A DNA stretch of 64,000 bases from Sorex araneus (GCF_027595985.1 NC_073306.1:78263977-78327976); one strand, 5' to 3'; counted from the first letter of the stretch, positions 1 to 10,159 are shown. Notes: generated by a model not told the origin, from the sequence alone. Numbers and translations are program-made.

Positions 1-172
1 GAAGGAGAAGGGGAAGGGAAAGGGGAAAAGGAAGAAGAAGGAAGAAGGAGGAGGGGGAGGTGAGGAGAGAGGAGGAGGAGGACAAGGAAGAGGACGAGGA
101 GGATGATGAAGATGAGGAGAAGAAGGAGAAGGAGGAGGAGAAGGAGGAGGAGGAGGAGGAGGAGGAGGAGGA
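1..172 (+). repeat. polypurine (GGA/GAA)n tract
   Basis: Almost uninterrupted G and A, mainly GGA and GAA triplets. It occupies the place of the polypurine tract known in mammalian L1 3' UTRs and has expanded into simple repeat. It continues past the left edge of the window. Confidence 0.9.
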
Positions 173-338
173 GTCGGCCTAGTGCCTGTCATGGAGGCTG
201 ACTGGGTGGTGGAAGGTGAAAGGAGGGAAACTGAGGACCCCAGTAGTAAGAAATGTACACTGCTGAAGGGACATGTGTTGGAATATTGTATGACTGAAAC
301 CCAATCACGAACAACTTTATAACTGTGTATCTCACAGT
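1..338 (+). mobile_element. L1 3' UTR fragment (left part, interrupted)
   Basis: A purine-rich tract is followed by a segment that recurs at 47031-47275, 53029-53284 and, reversed, at 51067-51948 and 54611-54912. Shared landmarks are 'gtgcctgtcatgg', 'aaatgtacactg' and 'caatcacgaacaactttat'. The copy at 51067-51948 joins this segment to an L1 ORF2 end, so it is the 3' UTR of the shrew L1. The element is cut at 338 by an RTE insertion and resumes at 1067. Confidence 0.8.
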
Positions 339-348
339 ATCACTTGTA

Positions 349-573
349 TCACTTGTCATCCTGTTGCTTATCTAGTTGCTCGAGCAGGTGCCAGTAACAT
401 CTCCATTCGTCTCTGTCGCGTCCTGGTGTAGCTCAATGGCATCTGCTTGCTCCAGGAACATGAAGAGGCTCAAACCATTAATTCAGGGTCTTGATGAAGA
501 AGTCTGACCATCTCGTAAGTGGGTGTCCAGGTGTTCTTTTGACATCCCGTGGAATCCAGTCAAGCATGACCAT
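349..573 (-). pseudogene. RTE ORF2 C-terminal fragment
   Basis: In one minus-strand frame the segment reads LDWIPRDVKRTPGHPLTRWS, then further residues, then RDRDEWRCYWHLLEQLD and a stop at 349-351. This matches the C-terminal region of RTE-type endonuclease-reverse transcriptases as I know them. Internal stops, one just after SDFFIKTLN, show it is dead. Almost no 3' UTR follows: the stop runs straight into a short tandem tail (unit about AAGTGATAC), as is typical of RTE elements. The codons from DEW onward are the same sequence as the 3' block of the shrew SINE. Confidence 0.8.
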
Positions 574-1066
574 TCTATTATAAGAGAAAGGAGACACCCA
601 CAACATTGGCAACTATTGCCAGATCTGCCTGTTGTCCGTCATACAAGTTGTTCACTCGAGTCATCCTGAATAGAACAGTCATACTGAATAGAACACTAGA
701 TGAAGGACAACCATGCAAGCAAGCTGGGTTCCATAAAGGATTCAACATGATCAACTATATCCACACAGTGACCAAGCTCACTGAGGTTTCACGGGAGTTC
801 AAGATGCCGCTCTGTCTAACATTCATAGATTTAAAGAAGGCCTTTGACTCTTTTGAGACTGAAGTGGTCATCGAAGCTCTAGCCAAACAGGGCATTCAAA
901 CTCAGTATGTCAGGATCCTCCGTGAGCTGTATTATGGATTCACCACCGGGATCTCACCATTCTACAAGGAAGCAATCATCAACATAAAGAGAGGTGTTTG
1001 GCAGGGCAACACCATTTCACTGAAACTCTTCAGTGCCACCCCTGAGAATATCATGTGATGACTGAA
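572..1066 (+). pseudogene. RTE reverse transcriptase core, inverted piece
   Basis: The longest open stretch is 606-1058 (150 residues). It contains TFIDLKKAFDSFE, matching RT motif A with its catalytic Asp, and then IKRGVWQGNTIS, a decayed form of the next RT motif (normally ...RQGD...). Upstream, in another frame, GDTHNIGNY and ICLLSVI are visible at about 590-650, so a small deletion near 645 shifted the frame. The FADD motif C is absent because the fragment ends at NIM, at the insertion boundary. No function is expected. Confidence 0.8.
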
Positions 1067-1076
1067 ATCTCACAGT

Positions 1077-1100
1077 TTCATAAATTTCATAAAAAATAAT
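1077..1100 (+). mobile_element. L1 3' end, right part (A-rich tail)
   Basis: After the RTE target duplication the L1 3' UTR resumes and ends in an A-rich tail (aaaaaataat) directly before the next SINE. It pairs with 1-338. Confidence 0.65.
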
Positions 1101-1353
1101 GCACTGCCACTGTAGCACTGTTGTCCTATTGTTCATCGATTTGCCGAGCTGGCACCAGTAACGTCTCCATTGTGAGACTTGTTGTTACTGTTTTTGGCAT
1201 ATCGAATATGCCACGGGTAGCTTGCCAGGCTCTGCTGTGCGGGCAGGAAATTTTTAGTAGCTTGCTGGGCTCTCTGAGAGGGACGAAGGAATCGAACCTG
1301 GGTCGGCCTCATGCAAGACAAATGTCTTACCCACTGTGCTATCACTCCAGTCC
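1101..1353 (-). mobile_element. shrew SINE, RTE-tailed class, near full length
   Basis: Reading the minus strand: a tRNA-like head with a degenerate A box and a B box close to GGTTCGATTCC, a body with the 'GGCAAGCTACCCGTGGCATA' type segment, then the GAGACGTTACTGGTGCC block and a CAGTG-type tail at 1101-1120. It abuts the plus-strand SINE at 1354 head to head. Confidence 0.9.
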
Positions 1354-1520
1354 TAGCACAGCAGGTAGGGTGTTTTCCCTGCATGTGGCCAACCCGGGTT
1401 TGATTCCCCCGTTCCTGTCAGAGAACCCAGCAAACTACTGAGAGTATCCTGCCTGCACGGCAGAGCCTGGCAAGCTACCCATGAAGTATCGATATGCCAA
1501 AAACAGTAACAAGTCTCACA
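1354..1520 (+). mobile_element. shrew SINE, RTE-tailed class, truncated at both ends
   Basis: Starts inside the head at tagcacagcagg, lacking the first dozen bases. It keeps the body through caaaaacagtaacaagtctca and then passes into an A-rich AT sequence without the RTE block. It forms an inverted pair with 1101-1353. Confidence 0.8.
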
Positions 1521-1818
1521 TAAAAAATAATAATAATTCTTTTTAAATGTTTGTGTTAGTAGCTGTAAAGCTGGAAAATCTTTAAAAAGCAGTTACCACC
1601 CTTTTATTTTCCTACATACCTGGAACATAAGACGTGGGCATATTCTCCATATTCTTTAAATTGATGGAGCACTCACCATCCTCAGATATTACACTGACAT
1701 ACCCACAAGATAAAGTCATACCTTTTATCCTCAAGGACTTTAGGACCTAGCAATGAAACTTGTTTCAAAATCCCTTTAGTCTCTATCTACTAAAGAAAGC
1801 AGCTGTTTTTGTTGTTTT

Positions 1819-2155
1819 ATTTTGGGGCCACATCCAGCAGTGCTCAGGGCTTACTCCTATCTCAGTGCTTAAGGGACTAGATGTGGTTCAAGATGATATA
1901 GTACAGTGGGCAAGGCACTTATCTACCATGTAGCTAGCCAGAGTTCGATTTCCAGCACCCCATATGGCTCCCCAAGCCCGCCAGGAGTAAACCCTGAGTG
2001 CAGAGGCAGGAATTACCCTGAGCACCACAGGCTGTGATGCCAAAATAAACAAATAAAGAAAAAAACCCAAAACCAAACCTGTGGTTCCAGGAATCAAACT
2101 CAGGTCATCTATATGCAAGGCAAGCACCTTACTATACTTTATCTCTGGACCCTCA
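1819..2155 (-). mobile_element. shrew SINE, A-tailed class, split by a nested SINE
   Basis: 1819-1881 carries the reverse of the 3' half (ggggccacatccagcagtgc). 2088-2155 carries the reverse of the head (gcaaggcaagcacctta, ctctggaccc). The two halves rejoin once 1890-2079 plus one duplicated site are removed. Confidence 0.75.
1890..2079 (+). mobile_element. shrew SINE, A-tailed class, nested insertion
   Basis: Has the head (gatatagtacagtgggcaag), the ccatatggctccccaagc middle, and an A-rich tail (caaataaagaaaaaaa). It is flanked by the 8-bp direct repeat tgtggttc at 1882-1889 and 2080-2087, so it jumped into the older SINE. Confidence 0.8.
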
Positions 2156-2709
2156 ATCCATTTGATTCCAGATACCACATGATCCTCTCTCCAGGTACAG
2201 CCCTGAAGGTCCCTAAGCCCCACCAGGATGACATACATAATCACCAGCAGGTGGTCAAGGATCATGGCATCCCTGGGTCCTTGCATTGAACCACCAGCCT
2301 GGTCTGCTGAATATCATTGGGGGACCCTCATTCTCCTCATCATTGCTACAGATGCTCCTCAAAATGCATCAAAGGAATTTTGTTATAACATTTCAAAGTC
2401 AGACAAACTCCAGTTGGAAAAAAAAATAATCTATTGGTGACATGGATATTACCAGAAAAAAGGAGACAGAGTATTAGCTCACTTTGGCAAATGTTCCCAC
2501 TTTTGATCATTCCCCCATTTTATCACATCAGGCCTGTATGCTCCTTCCTAGTTACAAATCCCAGTCTTATAAAATGAGTTGTCTTCCACCAAATAAGAGC
2601 ACAACATTAGAAAATATTTCTTGTTATTAGAAATAAACAAGGGGCTAAATGGCTGAGATGACCCAGAAAAAGACAAGATACTGAAGATGTGCTGAGAAGT
2701 TTCAGACTT

Positions 2710-2790
2710 CATTTACTCATTCTTTATTTGACAATTATTCTGTGCCCAATCTGTGCAAAACACAACTGGTCTCTGTGGTTGCACTAGTCT
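2710..2790 (-). mobile_element. L2 fragment (probable)
   Basis: ttcatttactcattctttat and the following 'ctgtgcccaatctgtgc' resemble the reverse complement of the L2 3' end. Short and diverged; called from memory of the consensus. Confidence 0.45.
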
Positions 2791-3130
2791 TGAGATGAAT
2801 GTGACCTTTGTCCTCTTGAGATCTGAGATCCATAGCCTGCAGCTTTCTCCAGAGGATGAGAGGGATCTGCAGTTCAGCGACTGGCAGCCTTCAGCCTTAC
2901 CGTCGGGCCTGAGAATGATGGCAGGTCTGCAGCAGGTTTAGCAGTGACTCAGCAAGGCTAGGGACTGCGTATAGATGATATCACTCTAGCTATAAAGAGT
3001 ATAGAAATCAGAGTGTAAGGTTTAGAAAGACAACCATGTTTGAATGATTTGTGTGAACCATAAAATGGTTTACAAACAGAAGTTTGTAAACCATTATAAG
3101 TGCATTTCATCAAATAGTTTGGGGTATTTT

Positions 3131-3343
3131 GGTTGGTTTTTTTTTTTTTTTTGAGGGGAGGGTATTTTTCTTCGGTTTGTTTGCATGGAGGTCATACCTC
3201 GTGATGGTCAGGGAATATTCCTGGCTCTGCACTCAGGAATTACTCCCGCCAGTGCTCAGGGAACCATATGGGATGCTGCAGATCAAACCTGGGTCAGCTG
3301 CATGCAAGGCAACCACCCTAGCTACTGTACTATTTTCCCAACC
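3131..3343 (-). mobile_element. shrew SINE, A-tailed class
   Basis: Poly-T (reversed A tail) at 3137-3154, then ctctgcactcaggaattact, gaaccatatgggatgctg and the head at tgcatgcaaggcaaccaccc. Confidence 0.85.
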
Positions 3344-4523
3344 CATATAAGGTTTTGATTTTAAGGACCCTGAAGTGCAAACTATTATATTTCTTACCAT
3401 GAAAAGTAAAGCAAGTCAATCCGCGAATTTTAGTTGGCACTCAAAGATTAAAATAAGACTGGAAACGTTCAAGTCACCTATGTATCTGCTTTCTTTCTTC
3501 AGTACGTTTTTCCCTCAACTTTATTTGTAATCAAGTTGTTTTGCCCCATTCTCAGAGCAAGAACTCTGTCAGTTATGCAAGGCTGTTCGACCACTAAAAA
3601 AGGCATCCATGAAAGCCCTAAGTTTTAATTCACTCATCAGGGCTCAATTTCTCTGAATTTTCCTCATTTAAGCCCATTTCTCTATTCTACCAAAGTAAGA
3701 TCCCTTGACTTTACACTTAATTTTTTAATGTCAGTATTGAACCTGTTATTTCATAGCCTTCTTTGAAAGAGTAATCAGGTCCTCTAACTATTCAGATATT
3801 CTGAGTAAGTTTAGGTCATAGGCAAACCTGTTTTAAGAATTCCATTTTACTCATATGTCTGACTACATATTTGCCTTCATTTAACCCTTTTGAGGGCAAG
3901 TATCCTGTTGCTCCTATATTCTCCACGCCCTGCTTCCCACACCCCCCAAAAAAAGTGGTAAAGATAGCTCCTTGAATGCTAAGAATTTGGTGGAATTAAA
4001 TTAGTAGAATAATAAGCCTATAATTGGAAGATGTGTCTACACTTGGGTATGTAGTATTTGGGAAAGAAAAAGGAAAGAGAATGTGTTTAGGAGGTATACT
4101 GGAGCTCAGCTGGTTAATCTTCACTGATTTATCAAATTAGTTTGGGACTATAGATCTCAATAGGCTGAAAGCCATACATCACACAGACCAGTGATTTCCA
4201 GGAATGAGTACAATCTTTTAAACTTAGTAGACACAGAATAAGCATCTATTGGACAATAAATTAATGAGTGAAATTAAACACTGGGACTTCTGAAACATGA
4301 GCCATATCTATCTTTGACAGTCTTTGTCATACACTAGAAAACTAAACTCCTGTCTACTTAGTGGTTTGTCCTAGGTCTTGTGACCAGAAAAACTACCAGC
4401 AAAATCCGAAGTCCATGTCCAGTGTTCTTCCTGGCATGTATCTCTTTGAACACTCAGTTCTAAAATGTTCCAGACCTTGTTCTTTTACCACATACTTTTA
4501 CTTTTTAAAATTATTAATTAATC
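3344..4523. other. no recognised feature
   Basis: AT-rich DNA. I see no coding signal, RNA gene or identifiable repeat here. Confidence 0.5.
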
Positions 4524-4695
4524 TGGGGCCTAAGAGATAGAACATTTGCATGTGGTTGACCTGGGTTTCATCCCCCAAATCCCATATGGTCCTTTGGGCT
4601 CTGCCAAGATTGATCTCTGAGTACAGAACCAGGAGTAAACCCTGAGCATAGCCAGGTGTGCCCTCAAAATAGCAATAGCAACAAAATAATGAATC
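4524..4695 (+). mobile_element. shrew SINE, A-tailed class
   Basis: Starts at tctggggcctaagagatag, contains cccatatggtcctttgggct and gagcatagccaggtgtgccc, and ends in a CAA-rich tail. Confidence 0.85.
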
Positions 4696-6879
4696 GATGA
4701 GCCTATGAGCTCCTACTCTTACAAAGTTTACATGAGAATTAAAGTTCAGCATTCAATGTGTATTATAGTTAATATATGGTCTTATATTAAGCCAATACTT
4801 GGTTATTGATGAGGTGATGCTGAAGATGGGGACTTAAGGTCTGATTGGAATGAGATCTAAGTTACTCTGAAGCAAAGAAATAGAAGGGTTTACCAAGAGA
4901 AACCTTGGAAACCATATGCTTGTAGGACATCAGGACAACCTTTGGCCCAGATTTCAGCATGGTTCAAAAATACAGACAGAATCTTCACAGGGATTCTGCC
5001 AGTCACTAGCAGAATGTAGCTGGGCTTTTCTTAGGCCATTCTGAAGAGTTGAGAAGTACCAGCTCTGCTTTTTCAGCCTGGTTTCATTTGCAAATATTTT
5101 CTTGGAAGTCACCTCCTTTTTATGGAGATGAAAGGGACAAGAGTCAATAACTGGCTGGCTGCTGCCTAATGTATTCCAATAAGTGACCCAGAGGACAGCA
5201 AATATTTTTTAAATGGGATGCATGGGAAACTTTCAAAGAAATATTTGGACAATGTCCCAGAAGGCAGACCAACTGGGGATGGCAGGCATCCTGCTGCAGG
5301 ATTTAGTGCAAGAAGCTACAAAGTAGCTTCTTTTCAATCTCACCTGTCTCATAAAGAAGGGGGAGAATAGAGTTAACACAGAGAGGACAGTTAGCAGCTC
5401 AGTGAGTGGTGAGAACACAGAGTAACTAATCATGACTATTTCAGCCTGGGAGCATGATGAAGGAGCAGCACACACAGAAGCTCACAGCTGGCCTTGCACA
5501 ACACTGGGTTTTTAATTCAAGCTACCTTATTCCAAACACATGTGCAATACTTACTCATCCTGTCCTCAGAATTCTCACCACTGAGCTCATTCTCAGGACC
5601 ATTCTTAGCATTTCCCCAGACTCAAGGAAAATTCACGTTAACCTCTGTCACTGGGAGATTGAAAAGGTCAGGAAAACATGGTGAAATTTTTGGCCAAAAA
5701 TAAATAAAGATTCTTTATCAGTGACAATATGCTCAATCACACACAGCTGAACCAGCAGGATTCTGGCAAACTTTCTGAGAATGCAAAACCATAAATGAAT
5801 TCAATCTTTTGTTTTATCCTTCTGACCTGACATTTAGATAAAACCAACAAACTCTGATCCATAATACCATGACAATTTTCAAAGGCAATATTTCAATTTG
5901 GAATCTTAGTTAGCCAAACTTCCTCAGACTCAGTTTCAGCATGATTTTTCTTTAATGCTATGTGATCCACAAATGTCACTCCCCCCTTGAAGAAGCTGTC
6001 TAAAATATGAATGTACCTTCTCTACCAGAGAATGTATTTTAAAGAAAATAACTTATTATATCTATACTGGTATTCTCCCTCATGTCTATCAGATTCTGCT
6101 TTCTTTTATGCACTTTTATACATTAAATATTTCTTTTATACATTAAATATTCCATATTTAATGCATTTTTAAAATGTGATTGCTATAATTATATTTTAGG
6201 ATACTGAATTGGAAAAGAACTGTTAATATTGAATATTTTCCATATGAATAAAATTGTTCTTCAGACTTGTAAGAAACTAAACTTACAGAAACAGTCAAAT
6301 GGAACATAGCTTAATATTAAATTTTATGATAATATTTAATAATCTAAATAATCTCAATAATTTTAATAATAATCTTAATAATTAAATAATAATTTAATAA
6401 TCAAAATTCTTAATAATCTAAATATTCATGTAGAGAATTTCTTTTTCAGGGTCAACAGATCTGTTCAACAGATCTGCCTAACCCAGGAATTAATTGATTA
6501 CATCATCTGGGATACAAGATTACCAAATTGCAGTAATCCTTCTATTTCTGTTGTGACTTTGCTTATCATTGAATAGAGGAACTTAGCACATTTGCCGCTC
6601 ATAGTCAATTCACTTAGTCTATGAATGTGAAAATTCTACTAGCTCTTCTTCTACTAAATGGAATGCTATAGAGTAGAATATTTTGAACTTCTGTTTCTTG
6701 TAAATATGTTCACCTTTTCAAATAGACTGGGTGATCCCCAAGGATAGTGGATTGGTTATTTTTTAAATGACTAAATTTGGAGGAAAACAAGGCAAACATA
6801 GAGAATTCAGTCTAAATCCTGCTTTCCTTCTAATGTTTAAAAGTTCCTTTCCTTCGTAAGGTTATACTTATCACAATCT
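4696..6879. other. AT-rich unique DNA
   Basis: No supported gene. Two local oddities: a 19-base direct duplication around ttttatacattaaatattt at about 6108-6150, and the AAT-rich low-complexity block 6305-6426. Confidence 0.5.
6305..6426. repeat. AT low-complexity (TAATAATCT-like)
   Basis: Runs of aataatctaaataatctcaa type sequence with irregular period; nearly pure A/T. Confidence 0.8.
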
Positions 6880-7030
6880 GCATTAACCCTGCTCTTCATT
6901 TGTATACTAGACCTTGTTTTCTATGTGTTCTCTGTGTAATATAAGAGCTGCTGAGGTCAGGCATCAGGTCTGATGCTTCTTTGGTATTTAGTACACTGAT
7001 AGGCATATACATGCTTAAATTCAATTATGT
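6880..7030 (+). mobile_element. L2 3' end fragment (probable)
   Basis: The order 'ataagagctgctgaggtcagg ... ttggtatttagtacactgatagg' parallels the L2 3' consensus (size/date-stamp region before the short tail). Diverged; called from memory. Confidence 0.45.
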
Positions 7031-7761
7031 GACTTTTAATCACTATTTAGGACTTAGATGAATTAGTGAAAACAGTGGCTGAGTCTTTTAGAATTTTCTT
7101 TTACCAAAATCAATAGATTAAAGTTCCTTACAGAACTTCAATATTCCTGCTAGTGATACTGTACATTCCAAGGCTCCATGGGGTCCTCCCCCTACCCCTA
7201 CAAGATTATGGAATACTGAAAAAAAAAACTGAGCACAAATATAAAAATCAGACAGTATCTGTCCTTCTCATTATAAGCCCTATCTTGTCATGCCAATAAT
7301 TTCCAGTTACTAAATATTGTCTCTTCTTTGTGGGCCTGTATCACATGTAAACAAAAAAGTTCTCTGAGATCAACATATGAGGTTATTTAACTTTCATCTC
7401 ACTGTAATGCAAACAGAAACTTAAAGTATCAGAAAAACAAGTAGGAACAAATAAAATATCTATTTGTTACTATATATTCAGAGAATTCCAGAAAACATTA
7501 TCATAAATTTAGGAGTACTCTTTCTCCAGTGTCTATAATATTGTGTAAAGATACAATAAAGAGTAACTTTATTAATTAAAACTGCAATAAAGTAAACATT
7601 TTTCTAAGCTACCCCTATGGGATGAACTCAAAGCTAATAGTCTTAATAAACTTGATCACATTAACTTCCTGCTAATGGTGACTTTGGTTACTAGTTTAAA
7701 TAGACACTCTTTTTATTTCACACCATCACTGAATTTGGAATTTTGAGATATCATTTAGTTC
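7031..7761. other. no recognised feature
   Basis: AT-rich unique sequence without open frames or repeats that I recognise. Confidence 0.45.
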
Positions 7762-7950
7762 ACCATTTCTCAACTGGGGTCCATAAGACCCCTAGGGTAT
7801 TCCAGGAGGATTTCAGGTGAAAAATTATGTAAATGGGAGGGCACAGTACTACACTACGTAGACAACAGGTAAAACAGGGGGCACACACAAGGAAAACCAG
7901 GTTGGAAGGGCCACCACAATTGAAGAAATATTAACCTATTTACAATTTCT
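7762..7950 (+). mobile_element. hAT-type DNA transposon fragment (possible)
   Basis: ccatttctcaactggggtcc followed by agacccctagggtattcc resembles the ends of Charlie/MER-type hAT elements. Weak, motif-level evidence only. Confidence 0.35.
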
Positions 7951-7962
7951 TAACTTATAAAG

Positions 7963-8431
7963 CGCCCTCGTCACCTGAGGGAACCAGCCTCAGTAGCTGA
8001 CCTCCACTACCCCACGGCCGCCACACTCCAGGCTACCTTCCACAAGCTGAGGCTGAGCCTCACGCATGAGCGAATATATTCCTGGACCGCAGGGCACTTC
8101 GCTTCATGGCTGCGCGACACATCATCATAAAGGGAAATATATATATATATATACACATACATACATATATATCGCTTGGAGAGCCCAGCAAGCTACCAAG
8201 AGTATCCTGCCCACATGGAAGAGTCTGGCAAGCTCCCTGTGGCGGTGGCGTATTCAATATGCCAAATACAGTAACAGTAATAGGTCTCATTCCCCTGACC
8301 CTGAAAATCATTGGGAAAAACAAGTAAGGAGAAGCTGCTAAAATCTCAGGGCTGGGGCGAATGAAGACGTTACCGGCGCCTGCTCCAGTAAATTGATGAA
8401 CAATGGGATGACAGTGATAGTGACAGTGATG
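7963..8431 (+). mobile_element. 469-bp composite non-autonomous element with RTE tail
   Basis: Flanked by a perfect 11-bp direct repeat, aacttataaag, at 7952-7962 and 8432-8442, so the whole block moved as one unit. 7963-8135 is GC-rich and unlike the SINE head. 8138-8172 is an AT microsatellite. 8173-8285 is the SINE body. About 70 bases not present in ordinary SINE copies follow (roughly 8288-8358). The end is the RTE-type block (gaagacgttaccggcgcctg) with a cagtgatagtgacagtga tail. It looks like a longer relative of the SINE without the tRNA head. Confidence 0.75.
8138..8172. repeat. AT/ATAC microsatellite
   Basis: atatatat run followed by acatacatac, inside the composite element. Confidence 0.9.
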
Positions 8432-8442
8432 AACTTATAAAG

Positions 8443-9177
8443 ACTGACTTTCGAAGAGGTTAAATAATTAACCTCAAATTATTTTGTTGTTATTTTGTTG
8501 TTATCACTATCAACAATAGTGATATTGTTGGCAGAAAATGGATTATCTATCATAAATTTGGGAAGAAAAATTACTTTCCTAATATACACACTGGAAAGTT
8601 AAATACTTTCAAGATATATCTGATTTTGCTTTAGGCCGTAACAGTTTAGGGACAAAACCCTGATCTAAATTTGCTGAACAGATCTGTACAATGCAGGGTG
8701 TCTCACATACACAAGCTCAATAAATCCTCTATGAATGACGAAATGAATACTCTTTCAGCCTTTCTGAGTAGACAATTGGCAAGCCAGAACGGAGTGGACC
8801 AGGAACGAAGAAAGTAGCATTAAGAGACTAGAGACAGTCTTTCAACATAATTCAAAAGACAGTCTTTTAACATAATTCAAAATTTTAATCAGAACTGTCT
8901 CTGGGATTTAAGCCGTCTCATAGAACACAGTTTGTGCTATATTCTTTACTCCCACGCATACGAACCCATTAGATGCCCCAAACACTCAGTCTTCGACAGT
9001 TTTTCATGTTATTCCTTTGAGAGGTCTTTGTACAAGCATTTGTTTTTTATTGGGAATGTGATCGCCATAGCAACTCAGAGATGTAAGTGTTGCCTGACTG
9101 AATCACTGTGTTGTAGATGACAATGTGGGCACAGGCTAAGTTCTGAGGTGGGGGTGAGGATAGAGAGGTGCGGAGGG
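8443..9177. other. no recognised feature
   Basis: Unique-looking DNA leading up to the CpG island; includes a near-duplicate pair 'agacagtctttcaacataattcaaa' at about 8831-8880. Confidence 0.4.
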
Positions 9178-9241
9178 AATGAAGAAGAAGAAGAAGATGA
9201 TGATGATGATAATAATGATAATGATAATAATAATAACAACA
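9178..9241. repeat. (GAA)n(GAT)n(AAT)n triplet repeat
   Basis: Five GAA/AGA units, then GAT units, then interrupted AAT units. It lies about 350 bp upstream of the CpG island. Confidence 0.9.
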
Positions 9242-9615
9242 GCTAGTTCCTGGGTTTGAATCCGTGACCTGTGCATAGTAGGGAACATTGACACGTCCAA
9301 AACGCAGGGCTACTGAAGTCCAGAGGGAACTGAAGAAGACAGCAGCAGGACTGGAACTGCGGCTGGTAATCGGAAAACACAGGTTATTCACCAAGGACGA
9401 TCCTTACCAGGGTGTTTCCTTTGCGCCCTGAGAGTAAGAAGGTTTGAAAGAGACGAGGGCATGGGAAGGCCCTGAGTCTTAACTTTAAGCCGCTTTGTTA
9501 GACACAACTGCTAACTCTCCGCACAGGGCTTGGCCCTGCAAGCCCTTACAAGGACGCAAGTATCAAGAGGCCAAGGTGTGCTAAGAGGTGGGGTTCCCGA
9601 GTCTCCCCACTGTTT

Positions 9616-9623
9616 ATGCAAAT
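9616..9623 (+). promoter_or_regulatory. octamer motif ATGCAAAT
   Basis: Exact POU/Oct consensus at the upstream edge of the CpG island. Presence is seen; use is inferred. Confidence 0.45.
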
Positions 9624-9875
9624 AACCACTGGCACTGGGTGCTGGCGGGAGCGGACGCGGGGGCCCGATCCGGAATAGACACTTGCAAAGTGCGCGCGGC
9701 GCTCGCAGGGGACACCCTCAACCTCCTCCTCCTCCGTGCTATGAACAGCAGCCCCCGCCCCACCCTCCTTACTCCTTTGCACCCCCACACCCCGAGGCGG
9801 GTCGGGCGCGCGGGGCCCGCCACATGGCGCGCTCGAGGCGGGTGGCAGCTGCGCTTTGTTTGCAGCCGCCCGGGC

Positions 9876-9882
9876 TGAGTCA
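9876..9882 (+). promoter_or_regulatory. AP-1 consensus TGAGTCA
   Basis: Exact TGASTCA match inside the CpG island, preceded by GC to give GCTGAGTCA, a partial Maf-type site. Function is inferred. Confidence 0.4.
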
Positions 9883-9985
9883 CCGGGCCCCGCAGCCTGG
9901 AAGCGGGGCTCGTAGTCGGGCCCAGGCGACTGCAAAATTCCCAGCAGCGGCAGCGACAACGGCGGCCGTTCTCGGAGGGGCCGCA

Positions 9986-10060
9986 GCCTCCTTCTCCTCC
10001 ACCACCGCCTCCTCCTCCTTCTCCTCCTCCTCCTCCTCCACCTCCTCCTCCTCCTCCTCC
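9986..10060 (+). repeat. (TCC)n polypyrimidine tract in promoter
   Basis: About 75 bases almost entirely C and T in CTC/TCC units with a few interruptions (accaccgcc, cca). Tracts of this kind near promoters can form triplex DNA. It reads as poly-Glu or poly-Ser in spurious frames. Confidence 0.9.
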
Positions 10061-10150
10061 ACTGCCACCCCGCGGCCGCCGCCTGCTCCCGCCCAGTCCC
10101 CTCCTCCTCCTCCCGCGAACTTAGTCAGCGGTTCGCGCCGCCGCGCCGCG

Positions 10151-10155
10151 ATTGG
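10151..10155 (-). promoter_or_regulatory. CCAAT box (NF-Y type)
   Basis: ATTGG on the plus strand within cgattggccgg. NF-Y sites often lie 60-100 bp upstream of start sites, which would place transcription initiation around 10200-10260; the uORF at 10179 would then fall only partly in the transcript. The start site is not determined by the sequence. Confidence 0.5.
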
Positions 10156-10159
10156 CCGG

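Larger units (their letters stand above)
339..1066 (-). mobile_element. RTE-clade LINE fragment with 5' inversion
   Basis: One insertion read on the minus strand. Its 3' end (339-572) encodes the last residues of an RTE-type ORF2. The remaining part (572-1066) is inverted and encodes the reverse transcriptase core on the plus strand. A 10-bp direct repeat, atctcacagt, flanks it at 329-338 and 1067-1076 and is best read as the target-site duplication. The host sequence on both sides is L1 3' UTR, continuous once the insert is removed. This is the structure that twin priming leaves in L1 insertions. The element is heavily 5' truncated and decayed by stops and a frameshift. The clade call is from protein motifs recognised by eye. 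Confidence 0.8.

Noticed and set aside
606..1058. Reverse transcriptase open frame as a functional gene
   Set aside because: Truncated, frameshifted near 645, lacks motif C, and has decayed key residues; part of an inverted retrotransposon fragment.
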